Assembly: GCA_018335035.1 (NCBI GenBank)
Contig: JAGXKT010000002.1
Span: 115,504 to 179,503 of the forward strand
Reading direction: 5' to 3'
Source: Phycisphaerae bacterium
Lineage (GTDB): Bacteria; Planctomycetota; Phycisphaerae; SM23-33
DNA: 64,000 nt
In this document: in pieces, positions 44,908-54,288 of the stretch
Layout of the letters: each line of letters starts with the position of its first letter
Position numbering within the stretch: the stretch's first letter is position 1
Position numbers and translations under genes: made by a program
Notes under the pieces: model-generated
What the model saw: only the letters and a program-made list of their open reading frames with translations
Databases searched by the model: none
What the model was told of the DNA's origin: nothing

Positions 44908-45759
44908 ATGACACAGGCAATGGCACAACCGCCGGCCGAGACGTCGCCGTATCTCCCGCGGGTCGGGAGGATCGACGAGGTCCGCCAGTTCACCGAGACG
45001 GACAAGTATTTCCGCCTGTCGTTTGCCGACGGGCAGGGCATCCGCTTTCTTCCGGGGCAGTTCCTGGAGGTCAGCGTTTTCGGCATCGGCGAGGCGCCGA
45101 TCTCGCTGTGCTCGGCGCCGGGCGATCAGGCCGGCGTGGAGATGTGCATCCGCCGGATCGGCGACGTGACCGGCGCGCTGCACAACTTGGAAGCCGGGGC
45201 GACGGTCGGGCTGCGCGGGCCGTTCGGCAACGGCTTCGATATGGACGAGGCGGCCGGCAAGGACCTGCTGTTCGTCGCCGGCGGGCTGGGCCTGGCGCCG
45301 TGTCGCGGGTTCATCCTCGATGCGCTGAATCGCCGCGACGAATTCCGCCGCGTGACGATCCTCTACGGCGCCCGCACGCCGTCCGACCTGCTGTTTGCCG
45401 ACGACCTGAAGCAGTGGGACCAGCGCGACGATTGCGACTTCCACGTGACGGTCGACCGCGGCGACGAGAACTGGACCGGCAACACCGGCGTGATCACGAC
45501 GCTGTTTAAGAAGATGCCCAAGCTCGAGCCGGCCAACACGGTGGCGTTCATCATCGGCCCGCCGATCATGTTCAAGTTCGCCGTGCTGGAGGCCCTGGCG
45601 ATGGGCCTGCGGAAGAACCAGATTTACTGTTCGCTGGAGCGCCGGATGAAGTGCGGGCTCGGCAAGTGCGGACACTGCCAGATCCGCAACGTCTACGTCT
45701 GCCAGGAAGGTCCGATCTTCAGCTATGCCGAGGTGATGCGGCTGCGTGAGGGCATTTAG
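44908..45759 (+). CDS. Group 3b hydrogenase flavin/NAD(P)-binding (gamma) subunit
   Basis: This 283-residue protein resembles dihydroorotate dehydrogenase electron-transfer subunits and HydG/ShyC. The FAD domain (FLPGQFLEVSVFG, ISLCSAPGD) is followed by an NAD(P)-binding region GGLGLAPCRGFILDAL near residue 130. A C-terminal 2Fe-2S region has CGLGKCGHCQIRNVYVC. It probably oxidises or reduces NAD(P)H. It lies 63 nt after the beta gene in the order seen in archaeal sulfhydrogenase operons. Confidence 0.95.
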   Translation: MTQAMAQPPAETSPYLPRVGRIDEVRQFTETDKYFRLSFADGQGIRFLPGQFLEVSVFGIGEAPISLCSAPGDQAGVEMCIRRIGDVTGALHNLEAGATVGLRGPFGNGFDMDEAAGKDLLFVAGGLGLAPCRGFILDALNRRDEFRRVTILYGARTPSDLLFADDLKQWDQRDDCDFHVTVDRGDENWTGNTGVITTLFKKMPKLEPANTVAFIIGPPIMFKFAVLEALAMGLRKNQIYCSLERRMKCGLGKCGHCQIRNVYVCQEGPIFSYAEVMRLREGI

Positions 45760-45825
45760 CGCCGCGAACGACGAACGACGCGATCGCGCCGCGTGCGGGA
45801 TCGACAGGATAACAGGAGCGCCGAG

Positions 45826-46605
45826 ATGGCGGAGAAGCCGAAACTGAAAGTATCCTTCCACGACTTCACGAGCTGCGAGGGCTGCCAGCTGCAGTTCCTC
45901 AACTGCGAGGACGAGCTGCTGGACATCCTCGGGCACGTGGAGATCGTCCAGTTCCGCGAGGCGATCGACGACAAGAGCGACGAGTATGACATCGCCTTCA
46001 TCGAGGGAGCGTTCACCCGCGAAAGCGACCGCGCGCGCCTCGAGCACATCCGCAAGTGCGCCAAGGTCGTCATCGCCTTCGGCGCGTGCGCGTGCACCGG
46101 CGGGCTGAACGTCCTGAAGAACTACCGCGGCGTCAAAGAGGCGATGCGCACCGTCTACGGCGACCAGGCCGACTGGTACGAAACGTCCGTGGCCCTGCCC
46201 GTCGAGGCGGCGATCAAGGTGGACTACAAGATCCACGGCTGCCCGGTGCCCAAGCAGGAGATCCTCGAGGTCGTCAAGTCCGTCGTCGCCGGGCGGACGC
46301 CGCGCATTCCGGACTACCCGGTTTGCGTGGAGTGCAAGCTCAAGGAAAACGCCTGCCTGTTCCACAAGGGCCAGTACTGCCTCGGACCCATCGCCCGCGC
46401 CGGCTGCGGCGCGTGGTGCCCGAGCTACGGCGGGCGGTGCTACGCCTGTCGCGGGCTGATCAGCGATCCGAACAACAATGCGGCCAAGGACGTGCTCGAG
46501 GAGTTCGGCCTGACCGTCGAGGACATCATGCAGGAGTTCCGCCTGTTCAACGGCGTCTATGATGTAGCACAACCGCCCGACAACGCGCACGTCAAGAGCT
46601 GCTGA
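45826..46605 (+). CDS. Group 3b [NiFe]-hydrogenase small (delta) subunit
   Basis: This 259-residue cytoplasmic small subunit has no twin-arginine signal. The proximal cluster begins FTSCEGCQLQFLNCEDELL near residue 15, continues with AFGACACTGGL near 90 and HGCPVPKQEI near 140. Further Cys for medial and distal clusters lie in CVECKLKENACLF and CLGPIARAGCGAWCPSYGGRCYACRG. The start MAEKPKLKV at 45826 follows AGGAG. It binds the large subunit encoded next. Confidence 0.96.
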   Translation: MAEKPKLKVSFHDFTSCEGCQLQFLNCEDELLDILGHVEIVQFREAIDDKSDEYDIAFIEGAFTRESDRARLEHIRKCAKVVIAFGACACTGGLNVLKNYRGVKEAMRTVYGDQADWYETSVALPVEAAIKVDYKIHGCPVPKQEILEVVKSVVAGRTPRIPDYPVCVECKLKENACLFHKGQYCLGPIARAGCGAWCPSYGGRCYACRGLISDPNNNAAKDVLEEFGLTVEDIMQEFRLFNGVYDVAQPPDNAHVKSC

Positions 46606-46686
46606 CGCGCCGGGCGCGCTGAGACCGCGGAACCCGTACGAGAGCTTTGTGGACGGGGCGCCTCGCCGCCCTGCTGGAGACATCCA

Positions 46687-47991
46687 ATGGCCAAAGACCT
46701 GGACATCAACGTACATCACCTGACCCGCGTGGAAGGCCACGGTAACATCGTCGTCCGCGCCGCCGACGGGACCGTCGAGAAGTGCGTGCTCGAAATCGTC
46801 GAGACGCCGCGCGTCTTCGAGAGCATGATCGAAGGCCTCAACTGGTCCGACACGTCCCTGCTGACCTGCCGCATCTGCGGCATCTGCTCGGTGGGGCACA
46901 CCCTGGCCAGCATTCAGGCCACCGACAACGCCTTCGGCACGGAGATCACCGAGGCGTCCTACGTGATGCGGCAGATCATGTGCATGGCCGAGCAGATGCA
47001 GAGCCACACGCTGCACGTGTACTTCCTGGCTGCGCCGGACGCCTTCGACGCGCCGAGCGTGATCCCTCTGGCCGGGTCGCACCCGGAGGTCGTCAAGCGG
47101 GCGCTGAAGCTCAAGAAGCTCGCCAACACGATTTGCGACGTGCTGTGCGGGCGGCACATCCATCCGATCTCGCTCCGCCCGGGCGGGTTCACCTACCTGC
47201 CGAGCAAGCGGGCGCTGGTGGGGCTCAAGCAGACCATCCTCGACTGCTACGAGGACATCGAGGCGACGGTCGAGACCATCGCATCGGTGGCCGACAAGTT
47301 CCCGGGCTTCGAGCGCGAGCGGGAGGACATCTCCCTGACGCACCCGGACGAGTACGCCTTCTACAACGGGCGGATCAAGAGCTCCAAGGCCGGCGAGATC
47401 GACACGGCCGATTACGAGCAGTTCATCAAGGAAAAGTGCGTCAAGCACTCGACGTCCAAGCACGCCTACAACGTCGACGAGTCGTTCGCCGTCGGCGCGT
47501 TGGCGCGGTTCAACAACAACGCAGACCAGCTCAACGAGCAGGGCAAAGCCGCGGCCGAGGCACTCGGCCTGACCGCCCCGTGCTATAACCCCTTCGCCAA
47601 CAACTTCGCCCAGACGGTCGAGATCGTCCACTGCTACCACGAGGCGCTGAAGTGGCTGGACAAGCTGATCGCGATGGACCTGTCCGAGGCGGACGTGACG
47701 CCGAACGTGGTGCCCAGGGCCGGACGCGGCATCGGTGTGACCGAGGTGCCGCGCGGCATGCTCGTCCACGATTACACCTACGACGACGCCGGCGTCTGCA
47801 CGCAGGCCAACTGCATCATCCCGACGGGCATGAACCTGGGCAACATCGACCGCGACATGCAGACGTACGTGCCGTCCGTCATCGATCAGCGCAGCCAGGA
47901 CGAGATCGCCCACGATCTGGAGATGATGGTCCGCGCCTACGACCCGTGCATCTCCTGCTCGGTCCACCTGCTCAACGTCGAGTGGGTGTAG
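46687..47991 (+). CDS. Group 3b [NiFe]-hydrogenase large (alpha) subunit
   Basis: This 434-residue catalytic subunit has the L1 motif RICGICSVGH near residues 61-70 and the L2 motif DPCISCSVH near 419-427. The four Cys bind Ni and Fe. It ends only seven residues after the conserved His, in LLNVEWV. The usual maturation protease would remove this short tail, but no such protease gene lies in the window. The start MAKDLDINVHHLTRVEGHGN is standard, including the RVEGHG motif. The context (beta-gamma-delta-alpha) supports an NADP-linked bidirectional enzyme. Confidence 0.97.
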   Translation: MAKDLDINVHHLTRVEGHGNIVVRAADGTVEKCVLEIVETPRVFESMIEGLNWSDTSLLTCRICGICSVGHTLASIQATDNAFGTEITEASYVMRQIMCMAEQMQSHTLHVYFLAAPDAFDAPSVIPLAGSHPEVVKRALKLKKLANTICDVLCGRHIHPISLRPGGFTYLPSKRALVGLKQTILDCYEDIEATVETIASVADKFPGFEREREDISLTHPDEYAFYNGRIKSSKAGEIDTADYEQFIKEKCVKHSTSKHAYNVDESFAVGALARFNNNADQLNEQGKAAAEALGLTAPCYNPFANNFAQTVEIVHCYHEALKWLDKLIAMDLSEADVTPNVVPRAGRGIGVTEVPRGMLVHDYTYDDAGVCTQANCIIPTGMNLGNIDRDMQTYVPSVIDQRSQDEIAHDLEMMVRAYDPCISCSVHLLNVEWV

Positions 47992-47994
47992 CGA

Positions 47995-48087
47995 TTGCCG
48001 ATTTTCGATTTTCGATTGTGGATTGGCTTGTCCTAGGCGCGTCGAAGGACGATCGGCGGGTGCCACGGGCGTCTCTGGCGCCCGTGC
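47995..48087. repeat. Short GATTTTC repeats and a partial double-hairpin repeat
   Basis: A run of GATTTTC-like words spans about 47995-48025. At 48054-48087 lies a partial copy of the 90-nt repeat found twice at 49860-50114, including CGGCGGGTGCCACGG and a GGGCG...CGCCC hairpin. The rest of the gap to 48229 shows nothing clear. Confidence 0.7.
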
Positions 48088-48229
48088 GCCGCGCCCCGGG
48101 CCGCGAGAACCATCTCACATTTTCGGGAACCTCTCAGGCACGGGTGGGTCTAATTGGCATAAGCGGCATGGTCCGGGCGCGCGCCACGGGTCGATGCCCC
48201 GGCCGACGGACAACCACGGGAGACGAACG

Positions 48230-49852
48230 ATGAGCACTGATGCGCTTGCGGCAACTCACGCCGCCTGCCCCCGCGTGGGGGCGCTTCGCCTGTTGGCGTT
48301 TTTTCTGGTCGTCGCAGCGGCGTACTCCGCCGCGGCCGCAGCGGACAACGCCAAAGCCGACGAAACCAACCCGCATCTCTGGGAGCCCAAGACGACATCC
48401 GTGGCCGTGTTCAAGAACGGGCTGGGCTTCTTCATCCGCCAGGGCGAGGTCGAGCTGCGCGACGGCTGGTGCCTTGCCGAACGCATCCCGCCGGCGACGT
48501 TCGGCACGCTGGCGGTCTACTCGCACAAGGATGACGAGACCGTGGACGTTGTCGGCGCCGGGCCCGGCGAGGTCGTGGAATTCGACGGCGTTGACGCGGC
48601 CGACGACCTGCCCACTCGACGCGCCCGGCTCAAGGCACTCAAGCAGCTCCGTCTGGAGCTGACCTACGCGCAGGATGGCGAGGACCGCACGGCGGCCGGC
48701 AAACTCGTCGGCATCGGCGACGAATATGCCGTCCTCGAGAGTCAGCAGAACAGCTTCGCCGTTCCGGTCGCCGACATCTCGCGGCTTCAAGTGCTGGACC
48801 TGCCGCTGCGCGTTCATGTCGCCGCCGATCGCGGCGGGGCGCCCGCGCGAGGGACCATGGGCATGGCCTACCTGCGCAAGGGCATCACGTGGATTCCCGA
48901 GTACACGCTGAAGGTGCTCGATGACGACACGGCCGAACTGACATGCCGCGGCACGCTGGTCAACGAGGCCGAGGACCTCATCCACTGCGACGTGCACTTC
49001 GTCGTCGGCGTGCCGCACTTCGTGCATACGGACTTCATGGCCCCGGTGGCGGTGGGGCAGGTGATCCGGACGATCGGCGCGGCCGTGGCACCCCCGCAGG
49101 TGGCAACGCAGATCATGAACCGCGCCGCTATTGCGTCCCACCAGGCGCGCCGCGGGACGCGCGAACGCGTCGTGGACCGCGACGTGGCGTCCGACGGCGG
49201 CGACCTCGGCGCGGCCGTGGGAAACCTGCCGAAGATGGGCGGACCGGCCGCGACGGACTACACCGTCTACACCAAGAAGGACCTGACGCTGCGTCGCGGT
49301 GAAAAGGCCATCGTCACGCTGTTTGTCAAGAAGATCCGCTACACGCACATGTATCGCTGGTCGCCGCCGGGCGACATTCGCCACTACCTCGTGCTTCACA
49401 ATGAGACGGATACGGCCTGGACGACGGGACCGTGCATCGCCGTCAGCGACGAGAGGCCGCTGGGCGAGGACCTGCTGAAATACACGGCCCGGGGCGACGC
49501 GGGCGAGCTGCCCGTGACCACGGCCGTGAATATCGCCAACAAGCAGACCGAGCGGGAAGTGGATCGCAAGCTCAAGGCTCATTCGCCGTCGCACAACAGC
49601 TATCTGGACCTGGTAACGCTGGAGGGCGAGCTGCTGATTCGGAACTTCGAGACAGACACGATCGACCTGCGGATCGAGACGCCCGTGGCGGGTAAGCCCG
49701 TCAAGGCGTCCGACGGCGGCACGCTGCGGGCCGACCCGACGAAGCTCGTGCTGTCCAAACGCGAGGGGACGATTACCTGGTCGCTGACCATCGAGCCGGG
49801 CGAGACGAAAACGCTGCACTATACCTACGAACGGTACGTGCCGTCGCGCTAG
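48230..49852 (+). CDS. Exported DUF4139-like protein
   Basis: This protein of about 540 residues has a signal peptide at residues 1-38 (LRLLAFFLVVAAAYSAAAAA). The body looks beta-rich and repetitive, with TTSVAVFKNGLGFFIRQGEVEL at the start and SLTIEPGETKTLHYTYERYV at the end. These fit DUF4139/mucoidy-inhibitor-like proteins. There are no catalytic motifs. I chose the ATG at 48230 because the upstream in-frame extension lies in repeat DNA. It is not obviously part of the hydrogenase operon, being 238 nt away behind repeats. It is probably an envelope protein; its role is unknown. Confidence 0.75.
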   Translation: MSTDALAATHAACPRVGALRLLAFFLVVAAAYSAAAAADNAKADETNPHLWEPKTTSVAVFKNGLGFFIRQGEVELRDGWCLAERIPPATFGTLAVYSHKDDETVDVVGAGPGEVVEFDGVDAADDLPTRRARLKALKQLRLELTYAQDGEDRTAAGKLVGIGDEYAVLESQQNSFAVPVADISRLQVLDLPLRVHVAADRGGAPARGTMGMAYLRKGITWIPEYTLKVLDDDTAELTCRGTLVNEAEDLIHCDVHFVVGVPHFVHTDFMAPVAVGQVIRTIGAAVAPPQVATQIMNRAAIASHQARRGTRERVVDRDVASDGGDLGAAVGNLPKMGGPAATDYTVYTKKDLTLRRGEKAIVTLFVKKIRYTHMYRWSPPGDIRHYLVLHNETDTAWTTGPCIAVSDERPLGEDLLKYTARGDAGELPVTTAVNIANKQTEREVDRKLKAHSPSHNSYLDLVTLEGELLIRNFETDTIDLRIETPVAGKPVKASDGGTLRADPTKLVLSKREGTITWSLTIEPGETKTLHYTYERYVPSR

Positions 49853-49859
49853 CATCACG

Positions 49860-50114
49860 CGGCGGGTGCCACGGGCGTCTCTGACGCCCGTGCAGTCTGC
49901 ACGGGCGCGTGCGCAACGATGCACGGATGCCGGGGGCATCCGTGGCACCCGGCAGGTCGGAGGTCGATTGGTTGTTGACGTGTCCATCTCGCGCCCGGGC
50001 GCGCGAGACGTGTCGAGGCGCGATCGGCGGGTGTCACGGGCGTCTCTTGCGCCCGTGCAGTCCGCACGGCCGCGTGTTCAACGATGCACGGATGCCGGGG
50101 GCATCCGTGGCACC
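49860..50114. repeat. Two copies of a 90-nt double-hairpin repeat
   Basis: Copies at 49860-49949 and 50025-50114 differ at about seven positions. Each is bounded by inverted ends GGTGCCACGG and CCGTGGCACC (copy 1: 49865-49874 and 49940-49949). Inside copy 1 are two perfect 9-bp hairpins with 3-nt loops, ACGGGCGTC/GACGCCCGT and ACGGATGCC/GGCATCCGT. A partial third copy is at 48054-48087. They fill the gap between convergent genes. Confidence 0.9.
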
Positions 50115-50138
50115 TCGCTACAGGCAACGGGCTACTGA

Positions 50139-52742
50139 CTACGACGCCTTGGATTTGTCCTTGGCGTCCTCGGGCGGGTCGATCTCGCGGGGGGTGTGGT
50201 CGTAGCCGATTTCCGTCCCGTCCAGCGTCCGGACGGTCGGGGCGGGGTGGGCCTTCTCGTGGAGATTCAGTTCGCGTTCCAGGTCGGCCTGTTGCGTGTC
50301 CGGCAGCTTGGTCCAGCTCAGCCGGCCGCGGCATTTCGGGTACGTCGAGCAGCTCAGCCAGGGCCCGCGGCGCCCGCGGCGCAGGTTCATCGGGCTGCCG
50401 CACTTGGGGCATTCCAGGTCCACCTGAAGCGGCGGCGGCGACGGCGGCTTGACGTTGCCCTTGCGGTCCAGCTTGACGATGCCCTTGCACTCCGGATACC
50501 GCGAGCAGCTCAGGAACGGCCCGTAGCGCCCCCGGCGGCGGATCATCGCCGCGCCGCACTCGGGGCAGGCCACGTCCACGTACGGCTGTTCGACCTTCCG
50601 CCCCTGGCGGTCCACGGGGTGGGTCTGCTTGCAGTCCGGATAGCCGGTGCAGGCGAGGTAGCGCCCGTCTTTGGAGAAGCGGTAGACCATCGGCTTGCCG
50701 CACGACTCGCAGGTGTAGTCGCTGGGTTCGGTTTCGGCCTTGGCGTGGACCATGGTCTCGCGGGCCTGTTCGAGCCGCTTGGCGAACGGCTCGTAGAAGT
50801 CGCGGACGATCTGCCGCCAGTCGGCGTCGGCCTGCTCGACCTTGTCCAGCTCGTCCTCCATGTGGGCGGTGAAGCGGACGTCGAAGATCTGCGGGAAATG
50901 CTTGACCAGCTTGTCGGTCACGACCGTGCCGAGGTCCGTCGGGTGGAACGAGCGGTTGATCTGCTCGACGTAGTTGCGGTCCTGGATGGTCTGGATGATC
51001 TGGGCGTACGTGCTCGGCCGGCCGATGCCGTCGGCCTCCAGCGCCTTGACCAGCGACGCCTCCGTGTACCGCGGCGGCGCCTGGGTGAAGTGCTGGGTCG
51101 GGTCGACGTCCACCGGCGCCAACTGCTGGTCCTCGCTTAGCGGCGGGAGCATCTGGTCGCCGCCCTTGGGGCGCCCGGCGACGCGCAGGAACCCGTCGAA
51201 CGTCAGCCGCCGGCCCATCGCCTTGAAGACGGCCTCGCCGCTGTCGGTCTCGGCGGCAATCTCGGCTTCGGTGACGAGCCACACGGCCGGGGGCATCTGG
51301 CAGGCGACCATCTGCCGCCAGATCAGATCGTAGAGCTTGAATTGCTCGTCGTTCAGCGCCGAGCGCACCTCCTCCGGGTGCCGCGAGACGTTGGTCGGGC
51401 GGATCGCCTCGTGGGCCTGCTGGGCCCGCGCCGAGGAGGTGAACACGTTGGGCTTCTCCGGCAGGTACGCCTCGCCGAACAGCTCCTCGATCACCGCCCG
51501 CGCCTGACCGATCGCGTCGCGCGACAGGTTGCGGCTGTCGCTGCGCATGTAGGTAATCAGCCCGGTGGTGCCCTCGCCGGCGAGGTCGACGCCCTCGTAG
51601 AGCTGCTGGGCGATGCGCATGGTCCGCGACGCGCTAAAGCGCAGCCGCACGGCCGCGGCCTGCTGGAGCGTCGCCGTGGTGAACGGAGCGTGCGGGCGGC
51701 TGCGCGTCTCGCGCTGCCTGGTCTGGCGGACCATGAACGGCGGCGCATCGGCCCCGATGGTGCCGTGGACGCGCACGGGGTGCCGGGCGGGGCCTTTGGC
51801 GTCCGGATTCTCGCCCCGCTCGATCTTCTCGATCGACAGGCCCAGCGCGCGGGCGATTTCGATCGGCGTTTCAGCGGCGTCGGCCGCGAACCGCTCGCCG
51901 CGCCAGTGAGTCAACTCGGCCTGGAAGGCCCCGTGTTCGCTGAGCCAGTCCTGGCGGGCCTGTCGTGACGGCGGGTTGCCCTTCTCGTCGGTGGTCGCGC
52001 AGAAGGCCGTCCACTGTGTGATCAACTCGCCCGCGGCATCGCGGTCGGGCGTGAAGACCGCGGCCAGGCGCCAGTACTCTTCCGGGACGAAGGCGTCGAT
52101 CTCGCGTTCACGCTCTACGATCAGCCGGACGGCGACCGACTGCACCCGACCGGCCGAGAGCCCGCCGGCGATTTTCCGCCACAGCAGCGGCGAGATTTCG
52201 TAGCCCACGATGCGGTCGAGCACCCGCCGGGCCTGCTGGGCGTTGACCTTGTTCATGTCCAGCCCGCGCGGCTGGGCGAAGGCGTCCCGTATGGCCGACT
52301 TGGTGATCTCGTTGAACACGACGCGGTTGATCTTGTGGTACGGCGCGCCGAGCGTCTCGGCCAGATGCCAGGCGATGGCTTCGCCCTCGCGGTCGAGGTC
52401 GGTGGCGAGGAAGACGGCCTCGGCGGACTTCGCCCGCTTCTTCAGGTCGTCCAGAACCTTGCGCCGCCCGTTGAGCGGCTCGTAAGTCGGCTCGAAGTCG
52501 TTGTCCACGTCCACGCCGAAATCCTTCTTGGGCAGATCGCGGACGTGGCCCATCGAGGCGCGGACGACGTAGCCGCCGCCGAGGTAGCGGTTGATGGTCC
52601 GCGCCTTGGCGGGCGACTCGACAATCACGAGCTTCTTGCCCGCCGACGAGCCGTTCGACCCGCTTGCCCCGGCCGAACGCTTCGTCGAGCCCTTCGAGCC
52701 GGTGCGTGGACGGCGTGATGTCTTGGTCTTCTTTTGTGCCAT
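50139..52742 (-). CDS. topA: DNA topoisomerase I
   Basis: TopA relaxes negative supercoils. The 867-residue protein has a basic Ser/Lys/Gly N-terminus (about 35 residues) before the Toprim start KKLVIVESPAKARTINRYLGGG, then FLATDLDREGEAIAWHLAE. The active-site Tyr lies in TTGLITYMRSDS near residue 390. The C-terminus carries three Cys4 zinc ribbons (CESCGKPMVYR, CPECGAAMIRRRGRYGPFLSCSRYPEC, CPKCGSPMNLRRGRRGPWLSC) and an acidic end. The ATG at 52742 gives the normal start; a longer in-frame upstream stretch has no family similarity. Confidence 0.97.
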   Translation of the reverse strand: MAQKKTKTSRRPRTGSKGSTKRSAGASGSNGSSAGKKLVIVESPAKARTINRYLGGGYVVRASMGHVRDLPKKDFGVDVDNDFEPTYEPLNGRRKVLDDLKKRAKSAEAVFLATDLDREGEAIAWHLAETLGAPYHKINRVVFNEITKSAIRDAFAQPRGLDMNKVNAQQARRVLDRIVGYEISPLLWRKIAGGLSAGRVQSVAVRLIVEREREIDAFVPEEYWRLAAVFTPDRDAAGELITQWTAFCATTDEKGNPPSRQARQDWLSEHGAFQAELTHWRGERFAADAAETPIEIARALGLSIEKIERGENPDAKGPARHPVRVHGTIGADAPPFMVRQTRQRETRSRPHAPFTTATLQQAAAVRLRFSASRTMRIAQQLYEGVDLAGEGTTGLITYMRSDSRNLSRDAIGQARAVIEELFGEAYLPEKPNVFTSSARAQQAHEAIRPTNVSRHPEEVRSALNDEQFKLYDLIWRQMVACQMPPAVWLVTEAEIAAETDSGEAVFKAMGRRLTFDGFLRVAGRPKGGDQMLPPLSEDQQLAPVDVDPTQHFTQAPPRYTEASLVKALEADGIGRPSTYAQIIQTIQDRNYVEQINRSFHPTDLGTVVTDKLVKHFPQIFDVRFTAHMEDELDKVEQADADWRQIVRDFYEPFAKRLEQARETMVHAKAETEPSDYTCESCGKPMVYRFSKDGRYLACTGYPDCKQTHPVDRQGRKVEQPYVDVACPECGAAMIRRRGRYGPFLSCSRYPECKGIVKLDRKGNVKPPSPPPLQVDLECPKCGSPMNLRRGRRGPWLSCSTYPKCRGRLSWTKLPDTQQADLERELNLHEKAHPAPTVRTLDGTEIGYDHTPREIDPPEDAKDKSKAS

Positions 52743-52951
52743 ACTTACGCTTGCCGCCGGCCGCGTGCCGCCGGGCGGAGGTCGGTCATCATTCGCATCG
52801 CGTCGGCGGCTGTCAAGCCCGCGCGGTCTTTTCGGCAGACGACCCGGGCGGCTTGAGCAGGGCCTCAAATCCCCGAAGTGGCGAAAACGCGGGATCTTGC
52901 GGGGCGGATTGTAGGGCGGGCCCATCCTACGTGCTGCCGAATCCGGCGGCG

Positions 52952-53653
52952 CTAGGGCTCGGTCGCCTGCATCGCGCCGCGGGAGATCACCACGCGGCGC
53001 ACGTAGACCAACTCGCCGAGAGATTGCCCGTCCCGCCCGGCCATCCGCTCGTGCAGGACGAAGGGCCCGAGCCGTTTGCCGCCGCGGCGCAGGTGCAGCG
53101 GTTTGCCCTTGACGGCGCCGGTCAGCGTGGTTCCGTCGGCCAGCGTGAATCGCCATTGCAGCCGCCGGGTGGGGTATTTCCGCCCGGTGTAGACGCGTTC
53201 GGGTTCGCCGGTGCCTTTCCACCGCCAGCGAAGGGCCATCTTCTCGAAGACGACGACGGCCTCGATGCGCCACACCGCGGCCGGGGGGATGCGGCGCCAA
53301 CGCTTTTCGCGGGCGATGAAGACTTCAAAGGGCGCGGCGCCCGCTGTCTGGAGCCATCCGGTGAGGCGGCGTCCGTCGGACAACTCGACCGCGCCGGGCA
53401 CGGCGCCGCGTTCGGCCGGCGTGGCGGTCTGCCCGCCCGGGCGCGAGCGCGGGCGGCTTGCGGGCGGCTCGGCCGGGGCGGTCGTCGCCGCGGCGCGGTC
53501 GAGCCAGTACTCCAGGTTATCGGCCGGGGCGTTGGCGGGGCGGCTGGTAGGCCCTTGCCCGGCGACCGGCGGCGCAGCAAGCCACACGCCGCCGACCAAC
53601 AGCAGGGCGGCCGGCAGCAGCGGCATTCTGACGGTTTTCGGACGTCGTGGCAT
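52952..53653 (-). CDS. Small exported protein of unknown function
   Basis: This 233-residue protein has a signal peptide (PLLPAALLLVGGVWLAAPPVAG). A Pro/Ala/Arg-rich linker to about residue 85 comes next, then a beta-rich C-terminal domain with Trp-rich segments (GWLQTAGAAPFEVFIAREKRW, RLQWRFTLADGTTLTG). The pattern hints at a small beta domain repeated twice. I do not recognise the family. It lies 10 nt after the macro-domain gene and may share its transcript. Confidence 0.7.
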   Translation of the reverse strand: MPRRPKTVRMPLLPAALLLVGGVWLAAPPVAGQGPTSRPANAPADNLEYWLDRAAATTAPAEPPASRPRSRPGGQTATPAERGAVPGAVELSDGRRLTGWLQTAGAAPFEVFIAREKRWRRIPPAAVWRIEAVVVFEKMALRWRWKGTGEPERVYTGRKYPTRRLQWRFTLADGTTLTGAVKGKPLHLRRGGKRLGPFVLHERMAGRDGQSLGELVYVRRVVISRGAMQATEP

Positions 53654-53663
53654 GGGGCACCCG

Positions 53664-54173
53664 TTAGAGCCCGAGGGACTCGTAGACTTCGTGGAAGGTT
53701 CGGTAGTCGCGTTCGCTGTGCAGGACGAAATACACGTCCGTTAGCGTCGTCTCGCCGCGGACGTGTTCGAGCACTTCGTGCAGCATGATCTCGGCGCAGC
53801 GGCGGATATCGAAGCCGGCGATGCCCGTACCCGTGGCGGGGAACGCCAGGGTGCGGACGCCGTTCTGCTCGGCCAGGGCGAGCACGGCCTGGGTGGAGCT
53901 GCGCAGCGCCTCGGCCGTCGTGCGCCCGCCCAGGCGCATCGACGCCTGGTGAATCACGTACCCGGCCGGAAGCTTCCCGGCGCCGGTGATGGCGGCCTCG
54001 CCGACGGCGATCGAGCCGTGGCGGTCGCACTCGGCGCGGAGTTCATCGCCGGCGGCGCGGCGGATCGCGCCGGCCAGCCCGCCGCCGAGCGTCAGGTCGT
54101 TGTTCGCGGCGTTGACGATCGCGTCGACGGCATACGCGGTCAGGTCGCCTTGGTCAATGTGGATGTCGGTCAT
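53664..54173 (-). CDS. Macro-domain protein (ADP-ribose/O-acetyl-ADP-ribose hydrolase type)
   Basis: This 169-residue stand-alone macro domain has VDAIVNAANNDLTLGGGLAGAIRRAAG near residues 17-45 and the phosphate loop LAFPATGTGIAGF near 108-120. The N-terminal DxxxxxVDAIVNAAN and Gly-rich loops match ADP-ribose binding and hydrolysis. It removes ADP-ribose or O-acetyl-ADP-ribose in relatives. GGGAG lies upstream of the ATG. The gene is divergent from the GNAT gene. No ADP-ribosyl transferase or toxin partner is visible. Confidence 0.93.
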   Translation of the reverse strand: MTDIHIDQGDLTAYAVDAIVNAANNDLTLGGGLAGAIRRAAGDELRAECDRHGSIAVGEAAITGAGKLPAGYVIHQASMRLGGRTTAEALRSSTQAVLALAEQNGVRTLAFPATGTGIAGFDIRRCAEIMLHEVLEHVRGETTLTDVYFVLHSERDYRTFHEVYESLGL

Positions 54174-54250
54174 GGTCCGCTCCCGCGACGCGCGACGTTC
54201 GCGTCCGTGTCATGATACCCACCGCGGGGGGCGAATGACAGCGAGCGGGC

Positions 54251-54278
54251 TTGTCCGCCGGTTTCGTGCAGCTACACT
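54251..54278 (+). promoter_or_regulatory. Candidate promoter for the GNAT gene (leaderless type)
   Basis: TTGTCC (54251-54256), a 16-nt spacer and TACACT (54273-54278). Ten nt remain to the ATG at 54289. Confidence 0.45.
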
Positions 54279-54288
54279 GAAGACCGTT

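Noticed and set aside
43699..48066. A 1455-codon open frame on the minus strand opposite the hydrogenase genes
   Set aside because: It runs antisense through hypE end and four well-conserved structural genes. High GC makes long shadow frames common, and its protein is low-complexity with no domain.
49860..50114. CRISPR array
   Set aside because: Only two full copies with long hairpin-rich units and no regular unique spacers or cas genes.
49855..51282. Minus-strand frame whose C-terminus repeats CHGCPRHPC-like motifs
   Set aside because: The Cys/His pattern is only the translation of the double-hairpin DNA repeats, and the rest is a shadow of topA.
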